Source: Rivularia sp963920925
GTDB lineage: Bacteria > Cyanobacteriota > Cyanobacteriia > Cyanobacteriales > Nostocaceae
DNA length: 64,000 nucleotides
Direction: 5' to 3'
NCBI RefSeq assembly: GCF_963920925.1
Contig: NZ_CAWUDI010000007.1
Location: 62,001 to 126,000, forward strand
Position numbers and translations under genes: made by a program
Part shown: positions 52,708 through 61,890 of the stretch, piece by piece
Layout: each line of letters starts with the position of its first letter
Numbering within the stretch: the stretch's first letter is position 1
The notes under the pieces: model-generated
What the model was told of the DNA's origin: nothing
The model's input: the letters and a program-made list of their open reading frames with translations, nothing else
The model's database searches: none

Positions 52708-54413
52708 TTAAAACTTAAAAGTAGTCCGCATCAAACCAACCACAATAGTATCGTTATCTGCATTGTGTTCCGGGTTGGTAATCATTACAACTCCGGGAGT
52801 GATAGAAATATTATCATTTACAGGATAGTTGTAAGACAATTCAAAGTGTAAGGAAGTATCTTTATCTTCGCGTTCAGAAATATCATTGTTGGTTACTTTT
52901 GGAGGCATACCAAAAACGAAATTTAACTGACTACCTTTTTTACCTAAATCCGGTAAAGCTGCCGTAACAGCCCAACTCAAAATATCAGCGTCGGCACCTT
53001 GAGAAGCATTTACGCTATTAACATTTGGTGAAGCTTCTGCATTCGCACTCAGATAGCTACCCCAACCTCCTAAAATTAACTTTTTGCTTAACTTATAAGT
53101 AAACTGCAAACCAAAACCGTTGGTAGAAGTTGCTGAATCCCCGAAAGGTAATTGAGCAAATCTACTACCTTTACCACCAGTTACATTGATGCTCGAATCC
53201 GGTTGTGGTGCATAGTAACGTCCGTAAGTCAAGGCGATCGCCAGTTTATCTGATGGAGTATAAGTTAACTGAGACAAGGAACTGAATTGCTCCCCAAATA
53301 ATCCTTCATCCACATCATCGCCGGAAGTTGTGAAGTAGCTCACGCCACCAGCTATTTCATCCGTAAATTTGTAATAAACTACTCCACCCGTGCCAAATGC
53401 AAAAGCATAAATCGGATTTTCGCTACCGAAAGTAGAAACTGAAGAGACGGGATTAAGTGAAGGAAAAATACGAGTTGGGAAACCGGCAATTGGTGCTATC
53501 ACAACCGTACCGCGATTATTACCTATAGGAGCTTCGTAATAAAGTGAAGCTAAATCAAATTTATTATCAGTATTTGTAGCTCCGATTAAACTAATCATAT
53601 CCGTACCAACAGCACTTCGATCAAAACTGCTGATATTTCCAGCCTGTATACTAGTTCGTAATAAATCTTTACCAGTAAAACTAGTATCAAAATCAAGCAC
53701 CGCACGCGATGAAAAACTTAGATTGCTATCTAAACTTTCTCTTAGATTGTCTCCCGGTGCAGCTGCTTTCACATCACCAAAAGCACTAATTAGATAAAAA
53801 TCTACCGTACCATTTAAAGTCGTAGTAGTACTAAATTGATTTTTTCAATAGAGGTAACTTGTTCGTCCAAATTATCAACTCTATTCCTTACCTCTTTTAA
53901 TTCAGTCACAAACTCTCTTTGCACTCTATCTAAAACCGTCAAATCTTCCAACTTGAGCAAATTATTACTTGAATTAGCAATTAAACCTTCAATAGTGGAA
54001 AGACAAGCATTAAAAGCAGCTGCAAACTCATAACGAGTCATCGCGCGATCGCCATTAAACTCATTTCCCGAAGTACTTATGCAGCGGTACTTTTCCACTA
54101 AAGTACGTAACGCTTGATAAGCCCAATGTTGGGGGCTAACATCTTGTAATTGTTCGGCACTTGTTACCTTGTCTAAATAAATCTGTCCTTGGCTATATTT
54201 TTGATTAAGAGTATCTATATCTGCTGTAGAGGGAATATCTTGCTCGTTATTAATGTTGTCAAAAGTATCTCTATCGTCAGATAAATTCAAACTTATTTGA
54301 GGATTTATTAAATTTTCCGTAGAATTTACTTGAGCGAAAGCTGGAGATAAATTAAATAAAATAGCACCTATAATAGCAGATATAAATGGCAACACACCTT
54401 TATCTTGTTTCAT
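52708..54413 (-). pseudogene. SLH/OprB-family porin, frameshifted at an A6 run
   Basis: The gene starts at ATG 54413 with a signal peptide (VLPFISAIIGAILFNLSPAFA). An SLH domain follows (DVSPQHWAYQALRTLVEKYR, near 93-150), then a coiled coil (VRNRVDNLDEQVTSIEK) and a premature stop at 53814. The minus frame one base over continues as QFSTTTTLNGTVDFYLISAF, GDVKAAAPGD and an OprB-like beta-barrel to 52708. The join lies at an A6 run (minus strand, 53845-53840): one more A would give ...IEKNQFSTTT and a normal porin of about 560 residues. Such proteins are the main cyanobacterial outer-membrane channels, some linked to iron uptake. Genuine mutation, sequencing error or slippage are all possible. 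Confidence 0.85.
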
Positions 54414-54666
54414 TTATTTGTATTTACTCTTGATTACCTCCAAACAATAATATTTTTATTCAAAAAAGAAATGTAAATCTTAAAAAATATTTAGATATAA
54501 CAACAAAAAAGAAAATAATTAGTAGTTTATTTAGCATTGATTAAAGAATGATAAATCTTACCCATGCCCAATCCCCAATTCCCCATTCAAATTTGTATCC
54601 TGGTATAAAAATAAATTGCCTAACTATCCGCTATATTTACGGTGTAGTTGACTGGAGACTAAAGAA

Positions 54667-55839
54667 ATGCATTGGCGACGGTTTTTTTCGTTTGTAATTA
54701 TAGGCTTTGCGCTGAGTATCTTTTGCTTTGCTTGTACAAACTCCAACCAAGAAGCTAGAAAAACACCTAAAACACCCGAAATCTCAATACCGCCAGAAAC
54801 ACAAGAAATAATTAAAACTGCTGGGAGTAGTGGTTTATTCAATCCTCCTCGTGGAGATGTGCGTTTAGTAGCTATCAGCGATTTGAATTCAGCTTATGGT
54901 TCCACCGACTACGATGCAGAGGTAGATAAAGGAATTAATTTATTACCTTTTTGGCAGCCAGATATGGTAGTTTGTAGCGGTGATATGATAGCCGGTCAGA
55001 AAAAGACGCTAAGTGAATCCCAAATTAACGCAATGTGGGCGGCTTTTGATCGGCATATTGCAGCACCTTTACGTAAAGCAAACATACCCTTCGGTTTTAC
55101 CATCGGCAATCATGACGCTTCCGGTGCTAAAAAAGAAGGCAATTTTGTATTTGAACAAGAAAGAGATTTAGCTTCAGAATATTGGAATAACCCCGAACAT
55201 AACCCCGGAGTTGAATTTATAGATAAAAGTCAGTTCCCATTTTTCTACACCTTCAAACATAAAGATATCTTCTTCATGGCTTGGGATGGTTCAACCCATA
55301 GAATTCCCCCCGAAAAAATGGCTTGGGTAGAAAAAGCATTAGCAAGCCCAGAAGCGCAGCAAGCAAAAATGCGAATTTTATTGAGTCATTTACCTTTATA
55401 TGCAGTTGCAGAAGGGCGCAACAAATTTGGTGCCGTAATGGCAAACCCCGAAGAATTGCGAGAAATGTTAGAAAAATACAACGTTCATACGTATATTAGC
55501 GGACATCACCACGCTTATTATCCCGGTCATCGCGGTAAATTGCAGCTACTTCATATGGGACTTATGGGTTCGGGGCCTCGTCCGTTAATTGGAACAGAAG
55601 AACCTTCAGCAAAGGCGATTACGGTGATTGATATTAACTTTGACTCCCCAGAATTAACCACATATACCACCTACGACATGAAAACCTTAGAGCTTATTGA
55701 ATACAAACAGCTGCCAAGGTTTTTGACAGGACATAACGGTATAGTTTTACGCCGAGACGTAGAATATCAAGATTTAAAAGCAGAAGAAAAAGCCGCGTGT
55801 GTAGAGAAACTAAACGAAAAACTTTGTGGGAATCAGTGA
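54667..55839 (+). CDS. calcineurin-like metallophosphoesterase lipoprotein
   Basis: 390 residues. The N-terminus is a lipoprotein signal (FFSFVIIGFALSIFCFAC, lipobox with Cys23-like position), so the enzyme is tethered outside the plasma membrane. Metal motifs are SDLN (near 73, Asp but Asn for the usual His), CSGDMIAG, TIGNHDAS, LSHLPLY and SGHHHAYYPG. These are the purple-acid/calcineurin-type set that binds two metals. It would hydrolyse phosphate esters in the periplasm. It is unlike the Mre11-type enzyme at 6911. Single gene; a cyanobacterial AACAGTGAGCAGT repeat follows it. Confidence 0.9.
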   Translation: MHWRRFFSFVIIGFALSIFCFACTNSNQEARKTPKTPEISIPPETQEIIKTAGSSGLFNPPRGDVRLVAISDLNSAYGSTDYDAEVDKGINLLPFWQPDMVVCSGDMIAGQKKTLSESQINAMWAAFDRHIAAPLRKANIPFGFTIGNHDASGAKKEGNFVFEQERDLASEYWNNPEHNPGVEFIDKSQFPFFYTFKHKDIFFMAWDGSTHRIPPEKMAWVEKALASPEAQQAKMRILLSHLPLYAVAEGRNKFGAVMANPEELREMLEKYNVHTYISGHHHAYYPGHRGKLQLLHMGLMGSGPRPLIGTEEPSAKAITVIDINFDSPELTTYTTYDMKTLELIEYKQLPRFLTGHNGIVLRRDVEYQDLKAEEKAACVEKLNEKLCGNQ

Positions 55840-56318
55840 ACAGTGAGCAGTGAGCAGTTATCAGTTACCAGCTATGAATTAATAATTCTTTCCCCATTCC
55901 CCCTGCAATACTTTGCACAAAAGTGAAGTACAAAATCATAGCAATAGTGTTACATTTGCGTAAATATTGTTGAGTAATAACGTACAAATAATATGCGTTT
56001 ATGTTTGTTAAGTTATGAAAAAATTTAGTAGTCGGTAAGGTAGTATTAATAGTTGTATTTATTACCTTTAAAATTCCGATCTCTAAAAAGAACTGGAATT
56101 TGCTCCCGGCTTGTCTAATTTTTAGTGCATTACTTTTTTTTGCATGACAAGCTGCTGTCATAGCTATTTATCATTCAAAACAAATAATTGCCAAAAGCAG
56201 CAGATGAAATAGAGTTTTTCATGCTTGCCCAAGGAATTAAGCATCTACTTATATAAAAGTTAAAAAGCCTGCCGAGATATATAAAAACTGAAACAAGAGT
56301 AATTTTTAAGGTTATTCA
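55840..56318. other. 479-bp intergenic region before the kinase gene
   Basis: AT-rich; begins with a CAGTGAACAGTGAGCAGT repeat. A 98-residue open frame on the minus strand has no protein-like character. No RNA gene seen. Confidence 0.4.
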
Positions 56319-58952
56319 ATGGTTACTACTAATCCTCTAATTGAAGTTTATTGTACTCGTCCAAGTTGTCAAGACCCGATTAATACAATTCCTGAAAAAA
56401 ATCTTTATACCAAACCGATTAAACAAAGATTTTGTGCAAACTGTGGAATGCCTCTGATTTTAGAAGGTTGCTTTGTAACGCTTAGGCCATTACTTCCAGA
56501 GATAGAAAGAGGTGGATTTGGCAGAACATTTTTAGGGAGAGATTTAAAGTTTCCAGATTTACCGTTAAGAGTTATCAAGCAACTACATCCAAAAGTTTCT
56601 CCTTCAGAGTGTCAATTAGCTGATATCGAAAGATTATTTCGCGCAGAAGCAAGCGTTTTAGGAAAACTAACACACTCACAAATCCCCCGTGCATGGGCTT
56701 TTGCACAATTAGAAGCACCTCCTGACCTCCAAGAATCTACTGGGCAATCTCATCAAATACCAACTTTTTTTTACTTGGTGCAAGACTTTATCGCAGGTCA
56801 GAATTTAGCCCAGGAATTAAACCAAAAAGGACAGTTTTCAGAAGCAGAAATAATCGAAATTCTAAAGCAACTTTTGGATGTCCTCAATTATGTTCATGGT
56901 GAAGGAGTAATCCATAGGGACATCAAACCTTCCAATATCATGCGAGCAACAAAATCTAATGCCCTTCATCTGATAGATTTTGGTGCAGTCAAACAAGTTG
57001 TAGTTACGGGGGTTCCCACAGCCCAATCAGTTGCGATCGGAACTCCAGATTTTGCTCCACCAGAACAAATGACTGGTAAACCTGTATCAGCTTCATCGGA
57101 TTTATACTCTTTAGCTGCAACTTGCGTGTCTTTGCTTGCAGGTAAAGAAGCCCAAGAAATTCGCGAATATCATACCTGGAATTGGCGAAACTACGCTAAT
57201 GTCAATTCTCAACTTGTAGATATTTTAGATAAAATGCTGTCCTATCAGCCAGAAGATAGGTATCAGTCAGCTCGTGAAGTTACATCTGCTCTTTCCAATC
57301 TTCAATCCCAACCTCCAGTAACTCAACCATCACCATCCCTCTACCCCCAACCTCAGCCAATACCACCGCATCTGTCGGGTATACCTATACCCAAGCCGGT
57401 TGCCACACCGACGGTTACTTCAGAACCAGATACTCCAAATAATCCTCTTCAGAAAAAAAATAAAAAACTGTTGTTGCTAGCAGGAGGTATCGGTGCATTA
57501 TTAGTGGGTGCAACTGCCTTTGCAGTTATGACAAGTTCAGAGCCAGAATTACTTGCTGACAACTTTTTTAGTAGAGGAGAAGAATCTTTACTCAGAGAAA
57601 AAACAACCGATATCACATTATGCAAACAAGCTTTGGGAGAAAAACAAGAAGGTATGACAGCCTTCAAAAATCAAAGATATGAAAATGCCAAAAATAATTT
57701 TCAAACAGCGATAGATTTATTTAAACAAGCAACTAATCAATGTCCTGTTGACCCTGAAACGCTGATTTTTCTTAACAACGCCAAAGCAAATATTAAAGGT
57801 AATCCCGTCACAATTGCTGCTGCAATTCCCGGTAAAAATAAAGAGCGCAATACAAATATATCAGAACAAATATTACGAGGTGTTGCTTCAGTTCAAGAAA
57901 CATTGAACAATCAAGATGGTATCGAAGGAAGATTATTACAAGTTGTTCTTGCTAGAGACGAAAATAATTCCGATCCAGATGTAGAAGATACAGCCCCCAA
58001 AGTAGCTAAGCAGTTAGCGAAGAATCAAATTCCGGGCGATCGCGCATTTAGCGGACAAATATTAGGAGTGGTTGGTCATTTTACCAGCGATGCCACTTTA
58101 GCAGCAGGCGAAGTATATGGAAAAGAAAAGTTAGTGGCTATTTCTCCCACAAGTACTGCTGTTAGAAAATCTCAACCTAGCGAAAAATCAAAATATAAAT
58201 ATGATTTGAGCAACTATGTTTTTCGTACAGCCCCTAACGATGCAGTTGCAGCAGCAGATTTAGTTGACTATGCGCGGCAAAATATTGGTTCTGGAAATGC
58301 AGCAGTTTTTTACGATTCAGGAAAATCCTATAGCACTTCTTTAAAAGAATCATTCGAGCAAAAATACGCTTCTTTAGGAAACGTCATAGAGTGCGATTTA
58401 GCTGATTCTGGAATTGATAATTGTCAGATAGATGAAAATATTAAATTATTAATGCTATCTATCGGTACGGAAGAAGCAACACAAGCTTCGTTAATTATTT
58501 CTAGATACAAGAATCAACCTTTATTAGGTGGAGATTCTCTTTATAACGCCGATAATGTATCATCCACATTTGGGGAGCAAGCTAAAAATTTAGTTCTTGC
58601 CGTACCAATTCATGTCGAACGTACCGAACCCACTTTTAGAAGCCAATCAGTAAAACTGTGGGGAACTCAATATGTAGGTTGGCGGGCTGCAACAGCTTAT
58701 GATGCTACTCAAGCAATTGTGGCAGCATTAAAGAAAACGCAAAATAACCCCACTCGTCAAAGTTTGTACGATGAATTAAATAGCCCTTCTTTTTCTACAC
58801 CTGGTGCTACGGGAGAGGTACAATTTAATAAATTTCATGATCGTCAAGTCGATCCACAAGACGATAATCAATTAGGGGTATTAGTGAAAGTACAGCAGAA
58901 ATGTAAACCACAAGATAATCCGAAGTACCAATTTTGTTTGATAAATGAATAA
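56319..58952 (+). CDS. Ser/Thr protein kinase fused to a periplasmic-binding sensor domain
   Basis: 877 residues in one chain. A zinc-ribbon-like N-terminus (C12, C17, C39, C42) leads into a kinase domain (about 52-335): ERGGFGRTFLG loop, VIK (K87), HRDIKPSN catalytic loop near 200, IDFGAVK near 220 and GTPDFAPPEQ. A Pro-rich linker (about 335-375) precedes one membrane span (LLLLAGGIGALLVGATAFAV, about 383-403). A short TPR-like segment (MTAFKNQRYENAKNNFQTAI) is followed by a type-1 periplasmic-binding domain (about 480-870: VAISPTSTAV, VFRTAPNDAVAAADLV, WRAATAYDATQAIVAAL) like those of branched-chain amino-acid transporters. The kinase would be cytoplasmic and the binding domain periplasmic, so it may sense an amino acid or similar ligand. 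Confidence 0.9.
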   Translation: MVTTNPLIEVYCTRPSCQDPINTIPEKNLYTKPIKQRFCANCGMPLILEGCFVTLRPLLPEIERGGFGRTFLGRDLKFPDLPLRVIKQLHPKVSPSECQLADIERLFRAEASVLGKLTHSQIPRAWAFAQLEAPPDLQESTGQSHQIPTFFYLVQDFIAGQNLAQELNQKGQFSEAEIIEILKQLLDVLNYVHGEGVIHRDIKPSNIMRATKSNALHLIDFGAVKQVVVTGVPTAQSVAIGTPDFAPPEQMTGKPVSASSDLYSLAATCVSLLAGKEAQEIREYHTWNWRNYANVNSQLVDILDKMLSYQPEDRYQSAREVTSALSNLQSQPPVTQPSPSLYPQPQPIPPHLSGIPIPKPVATPTVTSEPDTPNNPLQKKNKKLLLLAGGIGALLVGATAFAVMTSSEPELLADNFFSRGEESLLREKTTDITLCKQALGEKQEGMTAFKNQRYENAKNNFQTAIDLFKQATNQCPVDPETLIFLNNAKANIKGNPVTIAAAIPGKNKERNTNISEQILRGVASVQETLNNQDGIEGRLLQVVLARDENNSDPDVEDTAPKVAKQLAKNQIPGDRAFSGQILGVVGHFTSDATLAAGEVYGKEKLVAISPTSTAVRKSQPSEKSKYKYDLSNYVFRTAPNDAVAAADLVDYARQNIGSGNAAVFYDSGKSYSTSLKESFEQKYASLGNVIECDLADSGIDNCQIDENIKLLMLSIGTEEATQASLIISRYKNQPLLGGDSLYNADNVSSTFGEQAKNLVLAVPIHVERTEPTFRSQSVKLWGTQYVGWRAATAYDATQAIVAALKKTQNNPTRQSLYDELNSPSFSTPGATGEVQFNKFHDRQVDPQDDNQLGVLVKVQQKCKPQDNPKYQFCLINE

Positions 58953-59067
58953 ATATAGAAGTGAGAGTTTCTCAAAGATTTCACGAAAAGTAGTTGCGTG
59001 CAAATGTAGATATTTATATTGATAGCATCAATCCTCAAAAACACTGCTGGAATTAGGAGTAGCAAAA

Positions 59068-59463
59068 ATGAGCGAGAATGATGAATTTAAGCAATTTCTT
59101 CCCGATGAAGAATTTGAATCCGAACAGATTGTTTATTCCGTTTCTGTCAACGATGAACCTACTTATCAAGAAAAAATGCCCTCCGGGTACGACCCAATGG
59201 GTAGAATTGAATTAGAAGGAATAGCCTTTAGGGGTTTAGCGGCAGGAAAAATTTCTTGGTGGGTGTTGATAACAGGCTGGTTCATCTTTGGAATAGTCAG
59301 TTTTGCAATGTTGATTCCGGCGATCGCGCTATTAGCTTCTGAATTTACATCGGCTATGATTATGCTATTGCCAGCCTTACTTATTAGCTGCATTCCTTTA
59401 GTAGTATTGTGGCGAGGAACAGCTGCAAAGTTATCGGTTAAGAATCAAAGTAGAAGAATGTAA
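59068..59463 (+). CDS. small two-span membrane protein of unknown function
   Basis: 131 residues. The acidic N-terminal half (DEEFESEQIVYS) is cytoplasmic-like, then two membrane spans (WWVLITGWFIFGIVSFAMLI and AMIMLLPALLISCIPLVVLW) with a short loop, and a basic tail. I recognise no family. It lies 115 bases after the kinase gene in the same direction and may share its transcript, but no link is shown. GGAATTAGGAG at 59050-59060 provides a ribosome site. Confidence 0.7.
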   Translation: MSENDEFKQFLPDEEFESEQIVYSVSVNDEPTYQEKMPSGYDPMGRIELEGIAFRGLAAGKISWWVLITGWFIFGIVSFAMLIPAIALLASEFTSAMIMLLPALLISCIPLVVLWRGTAAKLSVKNQSRRM

Positions 59464-59602
59464 CCCAATTGACTAAATTTAGCATTGATAGAGCAATTAC
59501 CTATCGAAAGTCAGGTTTTGAAAATAGCGTAAGCAATTATAAATCTGTAAAGTTCGGTTTTTATTTATGACTTTATTCATGCTTCTAATAAAAATTTTAT
59601 TC

Positions 59603-59926
59603 TCAACAATAACAACCTACATCTTCGCCACAATCATCGGCTAAATAACAAAGCGCTCGGAACCGTAAACCTATGACTTCCTCATACAATGGATTAAGTT
59701 TGCATAAGGGTGGAATGCGTACAATAGTACGACCAAATAAACAAATATCTCGCTCAAAAGGGCACTGCGTGGGAATCATCCGGCAGATAAAATGGGCTAG
59801 CGCAACATTGTTAATCTCAAGGTTATTTAGCCACTGACGTATAGGATATAACCCATCGAACCAAAGCACTTGAGTTTTGATTGAATTCAAAGTTGTTTGA
59901 GGAGTACGTCTGATTAGGTTTAACAT
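59603..59926 (-). CDS. Mo-dependent nitrogenase C-terminal-domain protein
   Basis: 107 residues from ATG 59926 that match the stand-alone Mo-nitrogenase C-terminal domain of cyanobacteria: IRQWLNNLEINNVALAHFIC, PTQCPFERDICLFGRT, IPPLCKLNPLYEEVIGLRFR, ALCYLADDCGED. Several conserved Cys suggest metal or redox binding. Despite the name it is not part of nitrogenase itself; function is unproven. A TTG start 12 bases upstream is possible but less likely. No nif genes are near. Confidence 0.88.
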   Translation of the reverse strand: MLNLIRRTPQTTLNSIKTQVLWFDGLYPIRQWLNNLEINNVALAHFICRMIPTQCPFERDICLFGRTIVRIPPLCKLNPLYEEVIGLRFRALCYLADDCGEDVGCYC

Positions 59927-59938
59927 TGCTATATCCAA

Positions 59939-60388
59939 ATGTGTCTGACTAAAAAGCTATATTTGTAGTTTAGGCATAATCTATTCAAATGTAAATACTA
60001 GATAAATATAAAAAAAAATTATAGCCTATAAGCTCAGCTTAACTATGTTTTTGTGTACATAGTCTGAACTTATAATATTCAGTTCTTAAGATGTAGGTTG
60101 GGTTAAAGGCGCACAAATAATTTGATGGTTTATGAAGAGTACAGACGTGCTGTAAACCAACATGAAAATTTTAGAATGTAGGTTGGGTTAAAGGCGCACG
60201 AATAATTTAATAGTTTACGAAAAGTACACACGCGCCGTAACCCAACATCAAAGTTTGGGTTTTTAGTAGATATCTATTAAATTAGCTCTACTTAAATTAG
60301 AATGTAGGTTGGGTTAAAGGCGCACGAATAATTTAATAGTTTACGAAAAGTACACACGCGCCGTAACCCAACATCAAAGTTTAGGTTT
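59939..60388. other. 450-bp repeat-filled intergenic region
   Basis: Mostly occupied by three copies of a palindromic repeat (60092-60374, described separately). The first 150 bases are plain AT-rich DNA with the promoter of the Mo-nitrogenase-C gene. Confidence 0.6.
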
Positions 60389-60424
60389 TTAGTAAATATC
60401 TATTAAATTAGCTCTACTTAAATT
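60092..60424. repeat. three copies of a TAGGTTGGGTTAAAGGCGC palindromic repeat, two as a 126-bp tandem duplication
   Basis: Copies start at 60092, 60177 and 60303. Each begins TGTAGGTTGGGTTAAAGGCG and ends GCCGTAACCCAACAT, which pair to a long hairpin with about 40 bases of loop. Copies two and three lie in an almost identical 126-bp tandem duplication (60173-60298 and 60299-60424) that also carries the 3' end of a pentapeptide gene. Copy one is more diverged. Confidence 0.85.
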
Positions 60425-60529
60425 AGCTCCGCTTAAATGAATTGACTTTAAGTTTATGTCAGCTAGTTTAACGTCAGTGAAAACTCTTTCCCCAGCAGCA
60501 TATCTTGTTTCAATTTCTTCTCTATTCAT
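60389..60529 (-). CDS. short pentapeptide-repeat protein, truncated by repeats
   Basis: ATG 60529 opens 46 codons: MNREEIETRYAAGERVFTDV, then KLADINLKSIHLSGANLSRA and NLIDIY before TAA at 60389. The opening MNREE...RYAAGER is the common N-terminus of cyanobacterial pentapeptide proteins, which normally go on for 100 residues or more. Here only four or five repeats remain, and the stop lies at the edge of the tandem repeat. Its last codons (NLSRANLIDIY) are duplicated 126 bases further on, in the preceding repeat unit. It is probably a remnant, although it still reads open. Confidence 0.7.
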   Translation of the reverse strand: MNREEIETRYAAGERVFTDVKLADINLKSIHLSGANLSRANLIDIY

Positions 60530-60616
60530 AGATTCCTGAAATATTCATTTTCATCAAGCTATCAAATATCTAAATATAGTAATCTAATAATACTCTGCTT
60601 TTCAATCATCTAATTA

Positions 60617-61450
60617 GTGAAAACTGATAGCATTTTCTACCGTCTTTTTCAAGAATTCCCCGATATATTCTTTGAATTAATTAGCAATCCTACCGCAACT
60701 GCTACGGGTTATCAATTCTCATCAGTTGAAATTAAGCAAACTGCTTTCCGAATAGATGGTGTATTTCTTCCAAACGAACCGCAAAAGCCCATTTATTTTG
60801 TCGAAGTTCAATTTCAACCTGACTCAGAAATTTACTCGCGGCTGTTTACAGAAATTAATCTATATCTACGTCAAAATCAACCAGAGAATGACTGGTTTGC
60901 TGCGGTTATTTATCCGACTCGTAGCATCGATACCGCACCAATCAAACATTACCGCGAATCCTTCGCATCTGGTAGAATCACCCGTATTTATTTAGATGAG
61001 TTGGGAGAAAATGCATCCCTACCGATTGGAATTGCTACGATAAAATTAGTTATAGAAAACGAAGACAAAGCTGTACAAGAAGCTAGGGAGTTAATTACTA
61101 GAACCAGCCAAGAAATTGAATCAGTAAAGCAAAAGCAACAATTATTACAAATAATTGAGACGATTCTGATTTATAAATTACCTAAAATGGATATCAAGGA
61201 GATACAAGAAATGTTTGAATTAAGCGATTTAAAGAAAACACGTGTATATCAGCAAGCGTTTGAAGAAGGAAAAATGGAAGGAAAAACGGAAGGAAAAACG
61301 GAAGGGGTACAAGAAGGAGAACGTATAGGAAAGCTACAAGCTGTAACACCAATGTTAGCTGCTGGTTTGACTGTGGAACAGATAGCGCAAGCTTTGGGTT
61401 TAACTGTTGATGAGGTGAGACAAGTAAGCCAAGAACAATCTGCTAAATAA
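60617..61450 (+). CDS. DUF2887/Rpn-family protein (PD-(D/E)XK-like)
   Basis: 277 residues of a family abundant in cyanobacteria: DSIFYRLFQEFPDIFFELIS, then FRIDGVFLP and IYFVEVQFQPDSEIYSRLFT (the D...ExQ core of a PD-(D/E)XK-like nuclease), LYLRQNQPEN and FAAVIYPTRS. A helical middle and a repeat segment of alternating GKTEG units (EEGKMEGKTEGKTEGVQEGE, near 218-237) follow, then a C-terminal HTH-like LTVEQIAQALGLTVDEVRQV. The family is related to the Rpn recombination-promoting nucleases. The start is GTG 60617. Copies often lie near repeats, as here. Confidence 0.88.
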   Translation: MKTDSIFYRLFQEFPDIFFELISNPTATATGYQFSSVEIKQTAFRIDGVFLPNEPQKPIYFVEVQFQPDSEIYSRLFTEINLYLRQNQPENDWFAAVIYPTRSIDTAPIKHYRESFASGRITRIYLDELGENASLPIGIATIKLVIENEDKAVQEARELITRTSQEIESVKQKQQLLQIIETILIYKLPKMDIKEIQEMFELSDLKKTRVYQQAFEEGKMEGKTEGKTEGVQEGERIGKLQAVTPMLAAGLTVEQIAQALGLTVDEVRQVSQEQSAK

Positions 61451-61569
61451 ATGAATTAAAAAATAATGTTAGGTTAACTGTCACGATAAAAAGGCGGAGC
61501 CTTCAAACATTGCTTCCCAGCCAAAGACTGGGAAGCAGGAATTGATAACTGATAATTGATCACTAAAAA
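61451..61569. other. short repeat-rich spacer
   Basis: Contains GCTTCCCAGCC...TGGGAAGC complementary arms (61511-61535) and a TGATAACTGATAATTGAT short repeat. No gene. Confidence 0.4.
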
Positions 61570-61643
61570 CGGGTGCGGCAGGACTCGAACCTGCGACCGA
61601 CTGCTTAGAAGGCAGTTGCTCTATCCGGCTGAGCTACGCACCC
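61570..61643 (-). tRNA. trnR: tRNA-Arg (anticodon UCU)
   Basis: The minus strand folds as a full cloverleaf: acceptor GGGTGCG/CGCACCC, D arm GCTC-AGCCGGATA-GAGC, anticodon arm ACTGC-CTTCTAA-GCAGT with UCU, T arm GCAGG-TTCGAGT-CCTGC, discriminator G. CCA is not encoded. It reads AGA arginine codons. I saw no integration signature at its 3' end. Confidence 0.97.
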
Positions 61644-61890
61644 AAACAAAGTTTAGCTAATGTATTATATCAGCGGTCTGAATAAAAAGCAATGAGGTCT
61701 TGGATTTTTTTGAATAAACCAGGATAAAATGTAATTTGATTGACTATAAAGTTACATAAAAATCCGGACACAAAGGATATAACTCAGGTATATTGTGTTG
61801 TCGTAAGTAAAAGCGTCAATTATTACAAAGACGGTTATTATATCTCCCGTATTTTAAAAGTGCCTCGCAGAGGAGTTATCTGAAAATTTT

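Noticed and set aside
52708..53772. Separate porin-like gene starting at the internal Met
   Set aside because: The Met lies inside the OprB barrel and the same frame extends upstream into the normal SLH-porin sequence, so it is the 3' part of one frameshifted gene.
55865..56161. 98-residue minus-strand protein
   Set aside because: It reads through AT-rich spacer with no protein-like pattern or ribosome site.
60092..60424. CRISPR array or transposon
   Set aside because: Only three units, with no regular unique spacers and no transposase; the unit is a hairpin repeat.
61570..61643. Integration site of a genomic island at tRNA-Arg
   Set aside because: No integrase gene and no repeat of the tRNA 3' end was seen in the flanks.
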